The notes under the pieces are model-generated. The model searched no databases and had not been told where the DNA came from. It saw only the letters and a program-made list of their open reading frames with translations. Below are positions 1 through 7,783 of a stretch of 44,604 bases of DNA, one piece after another. Origin of the DNA: Halomonas sp. (GTDB taxonomy: Bacteria > Pseudomonadota > Gammaproteobacteria > Pseudomonadales > Halomonadaceae); NCBI RefSeq assembly GCF_029263665.1, contig NZ_JAJUFQ010000031.1, positions 1-44,604 of the forward strand, given 5' to 3'. Made by a program: the position numbers and the translations under genes. Within the stretch, counting starts at the first letter, position 1, and each line of letters starts with the position of its first letter.

Positions 1-513
1 GGCCAGGGAAGCCACTTCGTGGGAAATGCCTTCCATCAGGCAGCCATCGCCGAGGAAGCAGTAGGTGTAGTGATCGACGATGTCATGGCCGGGGCGGTTG
101 AACTGAGCGCCGAGGGTACGCTCGGCCATGGCCATGCCGACGGCATTGGCCAGGCCCTGGCCGAGAGGGCCGGTGGTGGTCTCGATGCCACCGGCGTAGC
201 CGTATTCGGGGTGACCGGCGGTCTTGGCATGCAGCTGGCGGAAGTTCTGCAACTCTTCGAGGCTCATGTCCTCGTAGCCGGTGAGGTGGAGCAGGGAGTA
301 GAGCAGCATGGAGCCGTGGCCGTTGGACAGCACGAAGCGGTCACGATCGGCCCACTTGGGATCGTTCGGATTGTGGACGAGGTAATCGTTCCACAGCACT
401 TCGGCGATGTCAGCCATACCCATGGGGGCGCCGGGGTGGCCGGAGTTGGCCTTCTGGACGGCATCCATGGATAGGGCGCGAATGGCGTTGGCCAGTTCGA
501 AACGGGACGGCAT
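1..513 (-). CDS. tkt: Transketolase, N-terminal part (cut by window edge)
   Basis: Transketolase moves two-carbon ketol units in the pentose phosphate pathway, using thiamine diphosphate, in the cytoplasm. Only the first 171 codons are present; the rest lies beyond base 1. The frame opens with MPSRFELANAIRALSMDAV and carries the family's SGHPGAPMGMA segment, the SNGHGSMLLY segment and the cofactor-binding GDGCLMEG segment at about residues 157-164. The ATG at 513 follows a good Shine-Dalgarno (GAGGAG) by 7 bases. It diverges from metK across a 342-base gap, a tkt-metK arrangement also known in pseudomonads and their relatives. Identification is firm; the product's C-terminal half cannot be assessed. 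Confidence 0.96.
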   Translation of the reverse strand, partial: MPSRFELANAIRALSMDAVQKANSGHPGAPMGMADIAEVLWNDYLVHNPNDPKWADRDRFVLSNGHGSMLLYSLLHLTGYEDMSLEELQNFRQLHAKTAGHPEYGYAGGIETTTGPLGQGLANAVGMAMAERTLGAQFNRPGHDIVDHYTYCFLGDGCLMEGISHEVASLA

Positions 514-855
514 GGGGGCAACTCCTCGCCTGTGGCGACAATATGCTATGACACGGCCTGGCCTGGGGCGCGACCGGACGTATTTCTGAACATTCTGGCT
601 AGTGCGTGCCAATGTGGCACAGTCAAATACGGTGGCTTATTGTCGCCGAGAAGTGGCTGGCCTTCAAATATCCTTGTGTAGTGCTTGTGTAGTCAGCCAG
701 TGTGAGGGTCATCCAGGCTGTGAACATATACAGCAAACGTGTAGAATCCGCGGGCAGCCAGTGTGTCTGGTTATGATGACACATAGGCCCCTCATCTTAT
801 CCCTGGCATCGAGCCCAGGCGCTGTCACCCAATCATGTAGAGGGTCTAGGACGCC
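514..855. promoter_or_regulatory. Divergent tkt/metK intergenic region with possible structured metK leader
   Basis: This gap must hold promoters for both tkt (leftward) and metK (rightward). A possible -10 (TAGAAT, 742-747) would give metK a leader of about 100 bases; its -35 is poor. The leader can fold: TGTGTC (762-767) pairs with GACACA (778-783), CCTGG (802-806) with CCAGG (815-819), and CCCTC (789-793) with GAGGG (840-844), just ahead of the metK start. I do not recognise a known SAM-sensing riboswitch class or a MetJ-box array. TTGTGTAGT-like repeats occur near 671-690. No gene is visible here. Confidence 0.35.
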
Positions 856-2076
856 ATGAGCGAATACTCCCTGTTCACCTCCGAGTCTGTGTCCGAAGGA
901 CACCCGGACAAGATCGCCGACCAGATTTCTGATGCCGTGCTCGACGCGTTGATCGCCCGCGACAAGAACGCCCGTGTCGCTTGTGAAACCCTGGTCAAGA
1001 CCGGTGTGGCCATCGTGGCAGGCGAAATCACCACCTCTGCCTGGATTGACCTGGAAGAGCTGGTACGCAAGGTGATCACCGAAATCGGTTATACCTCTTC
1101 CGACGTTGGTTTTGACGGTGAAACCTGTGGCGTACTCAACCTGATCGGCAAGCAAAGTGTCGAGATTGCCCAGGGCGTCGATCGCGAAGACCCTGATGAT
1201 CAAGGGGCTGGCGACCAGGGCCTGATGTTCGGCTATGCCACCAACGAGACGGACTCCCTGATGCCGGCGCCGATCCACTACAGCCATCGACTGGTGGAGC
1301 GTCAGGCTGAGATGCGCAAGAGCGGCCTGCTGCCGTGGTTGCGTCCGGATGCCAAGAGCCAGCTGACATTCCGCTATGACGAGCACGGCAAGCCTTGTGC
1401 TGTCGACGCAGTGGTGCTTTCCACGCAGCATGATCCTGACATCGATCAGGAAAAGCTGCGCGAGGTGGTCAAGCGCGAGATCATCGAACAGGTGATTCCC
1501 GAGCAGTGGCTGAGTGACAGCACGCAGTACCACATCAACCCTACAGGCAAGTTCGTCATTGGCGGACCCGTTGGTGACTGTGGCCTGACAGGCCGCAAGA
1601 TCATCGTCGACACCTATGGCGGTATGGCGCGTCATGGTGGCGGTGCTTTCTCTGGCAAGGACCCCTCCAAGGTCGACCGCAGTGCGGCTTATGCCGGGCG
1701 CTATGTGGCCAAGAACATCGTCGCTGCCGGTCTGGCCGAACGCTGTGAAATTCAGGTGTCCTACGCTATTGGCGTGGCTGAGCCGACTTCCGTATCGGTC
1801 AATACATTCGGGACCGGGAAAATCGGTGACGAGCGTATCGTCGAACTGGTGCGTGAGCATTTTGACCTGCGCCCCAGTGGCATTACCCAGATGCTTGACC
1901 TGCTGCACCCGATGTACCAGCTGACCGCTACTTACGGTCATTTTGGCCGCGAACCCTTCGAGACCAGCTATACCTGGACCGACACGGACGGGAAGACGCA
2001 CACCGAGACGTTCACTGCCTTCCCCTGGGAGAAGACAGATCGTGCGGATGTATTGCGTGCCGCGGCTGGCTTATAA
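856..2076 (+). CDS. metK: S-adenosylmethionine synthetase
   Basis: Makes S-adenosylmethionine from methionine and ATP, supplying the cell's methyl donor. The 406-residue product has the three-part MetK fold. Visible signatures are GHPDKIADQISDAVLDA near the N-terminus, the GAGDQGLMFGYA hexamer-type motif, and the glycine-rich GGGAFSGKDPSKVDRSAAY loop that contacts ATP and phosphate. It is slightly longer than the roughly 384 residues of the E. coli enzyme. The ATG at 856 is supported by AGGA four bases upstream and by the conserved N-terminus EYSLFTSESVSEGHPD. It stands alone, ending in a strong hairpin at 2110-2156. The ahcY and metF genes of the same cycle lie further downstream. Confidence 0.98.
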   Translation: MSEYSLFTSESVSEGHPDKIADQISDAVLDALIARDKNARVACETLVKTGVAIVAGEITTSAWIDLEELVRKVITEIGYTSSDVGFDGETCGVLNLIGKQSVEIAQGVDREDPDDQGAGDQGLMFGYATNETDSLMPAPIHYSHRLVERQAEMRKSGLLPWLRPDAKSQLTFRYDEHGKPCAVDAVVLSTQHDPDIDQEKLREVVKREIIEQVIPEQWLSDSTQYHINPTGKFVIGGPVGDCGLTGRKIIVDTYGGMARHGGGAFSGKDPSKVDRSAAYAGRYVAKNIVAAGLAERCEIQVSYAIGVAEPTSVSVNTFGTGKIGDERIVELVREHFDLRPSGITQMLDLLHPMYQLTATYGHFGREPFETSYTWTDTDGKTHTETFTAFPWEKTDRADVLRAAAGL

Positions 2077-2109
2077 GGAAAAGCATCGCCCAAGAAGTAC
2101 GCAGCCTGG

Positions 2110-2156
2110 AAACAACACAGCCCCACTGGCAGCTAGCCAGTGGGGCTGTGTTGTTT
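2110..2156. terminator. Bidirectional hairpin terminator between metK and amidohydrolase
   Basis: Perfect 21-base arms (2110-2130 and 2136-2156) flank a 5-base loop. The stem is GC-rich in its upper part and ends in AAAC/GTTT, so a short T-rich tail follows on either strand. It sits 33 bases after the metK stop and 25 bases after the stop of the convergent amidohydrolase gene. It therefore probably ends both transcripts. Confidence 0.85.
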
Positions 2157-2181
2157 CAGGAAATACTTCAGGGCTGGACCA

Positions 2182-3870
2182 CTACATCTCCTGCCCTTGG
2201 GAGGGGGCGTCTTTGGCCTGATGGATAGGTTCGCCACCAATCCAAGTCTCAAGCACCTGAGTATCGGCAACCGTGGCAGGGGCATCGCGAATGATGTCCC
2301 TGTCGATAATGATGAAGTCTGCCCATTGGTTTGGCAGCAGGCTACCAAGGCGCTCCTCCTGATGGGCGGCAAAGGCGGCATCTGCGGTGAAACTGCGCAG
2401 GGCCTCCGCCATGGTCAGCTTCTGGCCGGGAAGCCAGCCTCCGGGTGGTTGGCCGTCGCGATCCTGGCGGGTGACCGCGGCATGCAGGCCATAGAACGGG
2501 TTGGCAGGCTCGACCGGGAAGTCCGAACCACCTGCGATGAGGCTATTGCTATCCAGGAAATAGCGCCAGGCATAAGCGCCAGCCAGACGTGCTTCACCCA
2601 GGCGATCGCCGGCCATGTTCTTGTCACTGGTGGCGTGAGTCGGCTGCATAGAGGGAATGACGCCAAGTTCGGCGAAGCGCGGAATGTCCTCCACGCTCAC
2701 CACTTGGGCGTGCTCGATGCGGTGACGCAGGTCGCGGCTCTGAGGGACCTGCTCCTGTTCGGCCTGATAGATGTTCAGGGCGATGTGGTTGGCTCGATCC
2801 CCGATGGCATGCATGTTGGCCTGGAAGCCATGCTGCACGGCCTTGTCGACCAGCCTGGCCAGCGTGTCCTCGTCTTCGATCAATAGCCCACGGGAGTCGT
2901 GGCGGTCGCTGTAGGGTTCGGTGAGAGCCGCACCACGGCTGCCCAGGGCGCCGTCGGCGAAGATCTTGATACTGCGAATGTCGAGCCAGTCCTGCGGGTC
3001 ATCGATGATGCCCTGTTCCAGCCATTCCTCCAGCTTGTCGTCATTGGCCGAGATCATCGGATAAAGACGAATCCCCAGGGATTCCTGCGCCTTGCGCTGA
3101 CGGTAGAAATCCAGCTCCTGCGAACTGGAGCCAGCGATATGGACACCTGTGATGCCGAGTTGCTGAACATGCTTTACGGCAGTGTCGTAGGCTTCGTTCA
3201 TTTCCGCCTCCGTGCGGGCCGGAATCTTGTCAGTGATCAGCGCCTCGGCATTATCGATGAACACACCGGTAGGCTGGCCGCTTTCATCACGCAGGATTTC
3301 TCCACCTTCTGGCGCCTGGCTGTCGGCGTCGATACCGGCAAGCTCCATTGCACGGCTGTTGACCCAGATGGCGTGACCGTCGACACGCTGAAGCACCACG
3401 GGACGATCCGCTATGTGAGCGTCCAGATCCGCAGCGGTGGGAAACTGCTTGCTCTCCCATAGCACCTGGTTCCAGCCACCCCCACGCACCCATTCGAAGT
3501 CAGGATGTTCAGCAGCAAACTCGGCAACGGCAGCGGCACTTTCCTCGGCCGAACCGATACCCCGGAGATCTGCTTCAAGCAGGCTGTATCCCAGTCCCAT
3601 CAAATGGGTATGAGCATCGATGAGGCCCGGTATCAGCGTCTTGCCCTGGACATCGATACGCTGCTCGGCTTCAGGATATTTCTCCGCGAGGCTCTCGCCA
3701 CCACGAGCGACGACCTTGCCGTCTTCCAGATAGAGCGTGGAAAACGCCACCAACTGACGGTTCTCGTCGAAACCGTAGCCATTGGCATTGACCAGGAGAG
3801 AGGAGGCTGCTTGAACCCCAAGGCTGGCTGATGCCAATGAGATGCCCAGAAGAACCTTGTTCCATCGCAT
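2182..3870 (-). CDS. Secreted Amidohydrolase_3 family (YtcJ-like) hydrolase
   Basis: A 562-residue TIM-barrel metal-dependent hydrolase of the Amidohydrolase_3 group, which acts on amide or related C-N bonds; the substrate cannot be read from sequence. The first 21 residues (MRWNKVLLGISLASASLGVQA, then ASSLLV) form a typical Sec signal peptide, so the enzyme is probably periplasmic. Barrel metal ligands are visible: HTH in LIDAHTHLMG, the MHAIGDRA segment, HRIEHAQV, and the late GGSDFPVEP aspartate. GGAG lies 7 bases before the ATG at 3870. It is single, convergent with metK and divergent from ligB. A cytoplasmic-looking paralog lies at 20577-22313. Confidence 0.88.
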   Translation of the reverse strand: MRWNKVLLGISLASASLGVQAASSLLVNANGYGFDENRQLVAFSTLYLEDGKVVARGGESLAEKYPEAEQRIDVQGKTLIPGLIDAHTHLMGLGYSLLEADLRGIGSAEESAAAVAEFAAEHPDFEWVRGGGWNQVLWESKQFPTAADLDAHIADRPVVLQRVDGHAIWVNSRAMELAGIDADSQAPEGGEILRDESGQPTGVFIDNAEALITDKIPARTEAEMNEAYDTAVKHVQQLGITGVHIAGSSSQELDFYRQRKAQESLGIRLYPMISANDDKLEEWLEQGIIDDPQDWLDIRSIKIFADGALGSRGAALTEPYSDRHDSRGLLIEDEDTLARLVDKAVQHGFQANMHAIGDRANHIALNIYQAEQEQVPQSRDLRHRIEHAQVVSVEDIPRFAELGVIPSMQPTHATSDKNMAGDRLGEARLAGAYAWRYFLDSNSLIAGGSDFPVEPANPFYGLHAAVTRQDRDGQPPGGWLPGQKLTMAEALRSFTADAAFAAHQEERLGSLLPNQWADFIIIDRDIIRDAPATVADTQVLETWIGGEPIHQAKDAPSQGQEM

Positions 3871-4184
3871 TGCATGGCTCCATTGTTGTCATGACCGGCT
3901 TGTACTGACCGGCTTGTCATTAATGAGTTGTTATGACTGGGCCGTAAAGCGAATGTGGTCGCTGAATGGCTCAGTAATGAGCTACGGAAGCTCCAGAACA
4001 GCATTGTCGCTATCTGAGATTTAGCCATGTCTAAATCAGCAAACAATGTATTTCCTGTCGCATTCATGAAACCTGTTGCTATGCCAAACAAGCTGTTGCT
4101 GTGACGCTTTTTGTTCGTGTCAGGCGTGCTATCTCCATTCCCGCCCAATTTTTCCTAGCCTCAGGATGGATAAGGAACGTCGGC
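3871..4184. promoter_or_regulatory. Divergent amidohydrolase/ligB intergenic region with repeats
   Basis: This 314-base gap separates two divergent genes. It holds a 12-base direct repeat, TGACCGGCTTGT, at 3892-3903 and 3906-3917 (period 14). It also holds a 20-base palindrome (GATTTAG, 6-base spacer, CTAAATC) at 4018-4037. The second is a plausible regulator site or small hairpin. The region is more AT-rich than its neighbours, as expected for promoters, but no -35/-10 pair stands out clearly. Confidence 0.4.
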
Positions 4185-5966
4185 ATGGAGGATGCGATGG
4201 GAGCACAAGGACGTGTAGCGGTGCCGTTGAGCAGGGTGGTGAACTTAATGGTTGTGTGGCTGGCCATCGTGTCAGCCCCGCCGTCATGGGCGGCGTGCCC
4301 GGGATGGGGTGCGGAGCAGGCACGGCAGGAAATACGTGAGCTTGGCGCACGTCTGGAAGCCTGGAATCAGGCCTATCGTCATGATGGCAGCTCGCCCGTG
4401 GGTGATGATATCTATGATCAGGCCCTGCGGCAGTGGCAAGCATGGCGTCGCTGCTTCCCGGATGTCGTGGTGCCCCAGGATATGACGTTGCCGACACCGG
4501 AAGGTATCACCATTGCTCACCCGATCGCCCACACCGGAGCAAGAAAAGCCGTAGGGCGGACTGAAGTGAGTACCTGGATGGCGCATCACTCGGATGTCTG
4601 GATTCAGCCCAAGGTCGATGGAGTGGCGGTGACCCTGGTGTATACACAGGGGCGCCTGACACGAATGATCAGCCGTGGTGATGGTCTGCGTGGACAGGAC
4701 TGGACGCGCCATGCCTACCGTATTGCCGCCATTCCCCAGCGTCTGCCTGCTGTTTGGCGAGATTATGCCGTCGACGGTGAACTGATCTTCCAGGGAGAGC
4801 TGTATCAGCGTCTTGATGGGCATCGCCAGCATGATGAAGGGGGCGCTGGCGCCCGTAACCGGGTGGCCGGATGGCTGGCTCGGGATAGTCTGGAAATGTC
4901 CACCGCAAAAGAGATCGGCTTTTTCCCCTGGGCCTGGCCGCTGGGGCCGGAAGACATGCCGGCACGGCTTGCCGGGCTCAAGCGCCTGGGGCTGGGTGAT
5001 CTGAACGCCTATACGCAGCCGGTATTGGACATCAACGATGTCAGTGCCTGGCGAGAGCACTGGTATCGTCAGCCATTGCCCTTCGCTACGGATGGCATCG
5101 TATTGCATCAAGGACAGCGGCCCGATGGCAGTCACTGGGATAGCCAACCACCTGACTGGATATTGGCCTGGAAGTATCTACCCCGTGAGGCCTTGGCCGA
5201 GGTGCGTGACATTCGTTTCACCATTGGACGTACAGGGCGCATTACGCCATTGGCTCGCCTGATGCCGGTCAATCTGGATGGGCGCACCCTGCGCCAGGTC
5301 AGCCTGGGAAGCGTGGCTCACTGGCGGGAACTGGATGTGTTGCCTGGTGATCATGTGGTGGTGCAAATGGCCGGGCTGACCATTCCCCAGGTCAGTCGTG
5401 TGGCATGGCGAACAGGTACCAGGGTGACGGTTACGCCGCCGGATGAAGGGCGATACAACCTGATGAGCTGCTGGCACCCGATTGAAGGCTGCCGACAGCA
5501 ATTCCTTGCCCGCCTGGCATGGCTGGGAGGGGCCAAGGGGCTGAACCTTTCAGGCGCAGGACCCGGAGTTTGGGAAGCGCTAGTGAATGCCGGCCTGGTG
5601 GATGGCCTATTGGACTGGCAGTCACTCAATGTCGAGCAATTGACGCAGTTATCAGGATTCGGGGTATCCAGGGCTAGTGTGCTGGTTGATCAATTTCGAC
5701 GCGCCGAGCAGCGAGGTTTTCATGCTTGGCTGGTGGCTCTGGGAGCACCCCCGGGATGGGATGCAGGAGCGGTGATGAGCTGGAGTGAGCTGAGTGGGCG
5801 AAGTGAACAGACATGGCGCCGGTTACCAGGTATCGGGTCTGTTCGAGCTGCGGATCTCGTCGCTTTTTTCTCCCATCCTGAAGTGCAACGTCTGGCTGCC
5901 ACTCTATCGGCGCAGGGGGTCGATGGCTTTGCCATGAGCACTGGAAATACACGAGGGAGTGGATGA
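4185..5966 (+). CDS. ligB: NAD+-dependent DNA ligase LigB
   Basis: Second, non-essential-type NAD+-dependent DNA ligase, distinct from LigA. The adenylation motif KVDG is present, with the nucleotide-accepting lysine at about residue 143, followed by the nucleotidyltransferase core (ISRGDGLRGQDWT) and an OB-fold region. The C-terminal helix-hairpin-helix segments are recognisable (LSGFGVSRA, LPGIGSVRAADL). As in E. coli LigB, the N-terminus looks like a signal peptide (VVNLMVVWLAIVSAPPSWA, then ACPGW), which is odd for a DNA enzyme. The start is uncertain: ATG 4185 has AAGGAA 7 bases upstream, ATG 4197 has GGAGGA 4 bases upstream, and ATG 4248 gives the shortest hydrophobic leader. An upstream in-frame ATG at 4101 lacks support. 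Confidence 0.9.
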   Translation: MEDAMGAQGRVAVPLSRVVNLMVVWLAIVSAPPSWAACPGWGAEQARQEIRELGARLEAWNQAYRHDGSSPVGDDIYDQALRQWQAWRRCFPDVVVPQDMTLPTPEGITIAHPIAHTGARKAVGRTEVSTWMAHHSDVWIQPKVDGVAVTLVYTQGRLTRMISRGDGLRGQDWTRHAYRIAAIPQRLPAVWRDYAVDGELIFQGELYQRLDGHRQHDEGGAGARNRVAGWLARDSLEMSTAKEIGFFPWAWPLGPEDMPARLAGLKRLGLGDLNAYTQPVLDINDVSAWREHWYRQPLPFATDGIVLHQGQRPDGSHWDSQPPDWILAWKYLPREALAEVRDIRFTIGRTGRITPLARLMPVNLDGRTLRQVSLGSVAHWRELDVLPGDHVVVQMAGLTIPQVSRVAWRTGTRVTVTPPDEGRYNLMSCWHPIEGCRQQFLARLAWLGGAKGLNLSGAGPGVWEALVNAGLVDGLLDWQSLNVEQLTQLSGFGVSRASVLVDQFRRAEQRGFHAWLVALGAPPGWDAGAVMSWSELSGRSEQTWRRLPGIGSVRAADLVAFFSHPEVQRLAATLSAQGVDGFAMSTGNTRGSG

Positions 5967-6095
5967 ATGCAGGGGCGGCCATTGGTGAAGGGAAACTAGG
6001 CTTAAGGGGCTCGGGGTTAGTGGTTGGCGAGCTAATGGAATCGCCGCCTATAGTGAGGTAAGCAAAACTTCCCGTCACAGCAGCAGGAGGCAGCG
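5967..6095 (+). promoter_or_regulatory. ahcY leader / promoter region
   Basis: A possible -10 (TATAGT, 6049-6054) lies 42 bases before the ahcY start, with TTGGCG (6024-6029) as a weak, over-spaced -35. GGCGA and TCGCC in the same stretch could form a small hairpin. A strong Shine-Dalgarno, AGGAGG (6085-6090), precedes the ATG by 5 bases. I looked for the SAH riboswitch found before ahcY in some proteobacteria and did not see its conserved core. Confidence 0.35.
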
Positions 6096-7517
6096 ATGAC
6101 CCAGATGCAGCAGGTAACCCCCATGGATCACTCCTTCAACGATTATCGTGTCGCCGATATCGGTCTCGCTGAGTGGGGGCGGCGTGAAATCCGTATCGCC
6201 GAAAGCGAGATGCCGGCGTTGATGGCGATTCGCGCTAAATATCATGCCGCCCAGCCGCTCAAGGGGGCGCGCATCGCCGGCTGCATCCACATGACCATCC
6301 AGACGGCAGTGCTGATCGAAACGCTGATAGATCTGGGCGCCAGTGTGCGCTGGTCATCCTGCAATATCTTTTCCACTCAGGACCATGCTGCTGCAGCCAT
6401 TGCCGCTGCAAATATCCCCGTATTCGCCTGGAAAGGGGAAAGCGAGGACGAGTTCTGGTGGTGCATCGAGCAGACCGTAGAAGGTGCCGATGGCTGGACG
6501 CCGAACATGGTGCTCGATGATGGAGGTGATCTCACTCAGCTGTTGCATGAGCGGCATCCCCAAAAGCTGGATGTAATTCACGGCATCAGTGAAGAAACGA
6601 CAACAGGGGTCCATCGCCTGCTGGAGATGTGGGCTGATGGCACGCTTCGGGTGCCTGCCATCAACGTCAACGACTCCGTGACCAAGTCCAAGAACGACAA
6701 CAAGTACGGTTGCCGCCATAGCCTGAATGATGCCATCAAGCGGGGACTTGACCACCTGCTGGCAGGCAAGCAGGCCCTGGTCATGGGGTATGGTGACGTC
6801 GGCAAGGGCTCCGCGGCGTCATTGCGTCAGGAAGGCATGATCGTGCGGATCGCAGAAGTTGACCCCATCTGTGCCATGCAGGCATGCATGGATGGCTATG
6901 AGGTCGTGTCTCCTCATCGCGGAGGGATCAACCAGGGAGAGGCCAGTGTCGACCGTGAATTGCTTGGCAGGACCGATCTGGTCGTGACCTGTACCGGCAA
7001 TATCTCCGCCTGTGATGCCGCCATGCTGGGAGCGCTGAAAAATGGTGCCGTAGTGTGCAACATTGGGCATTTCGATAGTGAAATCGATATCGCCTATATG
7101 CGCGAGAAGTGGCAATGGGAGGAGGTCAAACCCCAAGTCCACAAGATCTATCGTGACGCCGCACCAGGCCAACCCATTGATGCGGATAGTCGCAATGTGC
7201 TCTACCTGCTGGCGGAAGGGCGGCTGGTCAACCTGGGCAATGCTACCGGGCATCCATCCCGGGTCATGGATGGCTCTTTTGCCAACCAGGTATTGGCGCA
7301 GATGCATCTGTATGAGAGACGTTTTGCCGACCTTCCTGCATCCGAGAAGCAGGACGCCATCGATGTCACGGTATTGCCACGTCATCTGGACGAGGAAGTC
7401 GCGCGTTACATGGTGGAAGGATTCGGTGGCGTGATTACCCAGTTGACAGAAGAACAGGCCAGATACACCCATGTGCCTGTGGAGGGCCCTTTCAAGCCTG
7501 AGCATTATCGATACTGA
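6096..7517 (+). CDS. ahcY: S-adenosylhomocysteine hydrolase
   Basis: Cytoplasmic NAD+-dependent enzyme that splits S-adenosylhomocysteine into adenosine and homocysteine, clearing the product inhibitor of methyltransferases. The 473-residue length and sequence match the bacterial family: YRVADIGLAEWGRREI at the start, the NVNDSVTKSKNDNKYGCR active-site stretch, the Rossmann NAD loop GYGDVGKGSAASLRQ, and the C-terminal KPEHYRY that reaches the neighbouring subunit's NAD site. The start at 6096 has AGGAGG at ideal spacing. It lies 130 bases after ligB. In related bacteria metF usually follows directly; here it is about 7.4 kb away. Confidence 0.98.
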   Translation: MTQMQQVTPMDHSFNDYRVADIGLAEWGRREIRIAESEMPALMAIRAKYHAAQPLKGARIAGCIHMTIQTAVLIETLIDLGASVRWSSCNIFSTQDHAAAAIAAANIPVFAWKGESEDEFWWCIEQTVEGADGWTPNMVLDDGGDLTQLLHERHPQKLDVIHGISEETTTGVHRLLEMWADGTLRVPAINVNDSVTKSKNDNKYGCRHSLNDAIKRGLDHLLAGKQALVMGYGDVGKGSAASLRQEGMIVRIAEVDPICAMQACMDGYEVVSPHRGGINQGEASVDRELLGRTDLVVTCTGNISACDAAMLGALKNGAVVCNIGHFDSEIDIAYMREKWQWEEVKPQVHKIYRDAAPGQPIDADSRNVLYLLAEGRLVNLGNATGHPSRVMDGSFANQVLAQMHLYERRFADLPASEKQDAIDVTVLPRHLDEEVARYMVEGFGGVITQLTEEQARYTHVPVEGPFKPEHYRY

Positions 7518-7548
7518 GCGACGAGTAAACTAAGCCATAAGCTGTAGA

Positions 7549-7583
7549 GCTATAAGCTATAAGCTATAAGCTATAAGCTATAA
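7549..7583 (+). repeat. Heptanucleotide array, 5 x GCTATAA
   Basis: Five exact tandem copies of GCTATAA, preceded by degenerate units (GCCATAA at 7534-7540). The array begins 31 bases after the ahcY stop. It is the inverted, two-base-diverged counterpart of the array at 7629-7698: read on the other strand the unit is GCTTATA, against GCTTACG. Confidence 0.95.
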
Positions 7584-7627
7584 GCGAAGGAATCTTTACA
7601 CGGTTCTGTGAAGCGTTTTGACTCACT

Positions 7628-7698
<71 letters not shown>

Positions 7699-7720
7699 CT
7701 TTGGAAACAGGATCGTCATT

Positions 7721-7749
7721 AAGCCGCCATGGGGTCGTCATGGCGGCTT
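7721..7749. terminator. Hairpin (probable ahcY transcript end)
   Basis: Perfect 11-base arms AAGCCGCCATG (7721-7731) and CATGGCGGCTT (7739-7749) with a 7-base loop. There is no real T tract after it, so it may be a transcript-end or processing hairpin rather than a classical intrinsic terminator. It lies 34 bases before the start of the phosphoesterase gene. Confidence 0.6.
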
Positions 7750-7783
7750 GTCAGTCTAAATGAGCGCAATCAGGAGAACGCTC

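Noticed and set aside
709..2001. A 430-codon open frame on the minus strand opposite metK
   Set aside because: It lies wholly antisense to metK and its translation has no recognisable domain. Such shadow frames are common in GC-rich genes.
4101..4184. An upstream ATG at 4101 as the ligB start
   Set aside because: It would put about 28 extra residues before the signal-like segment, with no family match and no ribosome site, in a region that should hold the promoter.
4284..5147. A 287-codon open frame antisense to ligB
   Set aside because: ligB motifs on the plus strand are unambiguous and the antisense product shows no family features.
5967..6095. SAH riboswitch before ahcY
   Set aside because: The conserved SAH-aptamer core could not be found in this 129-base gap.
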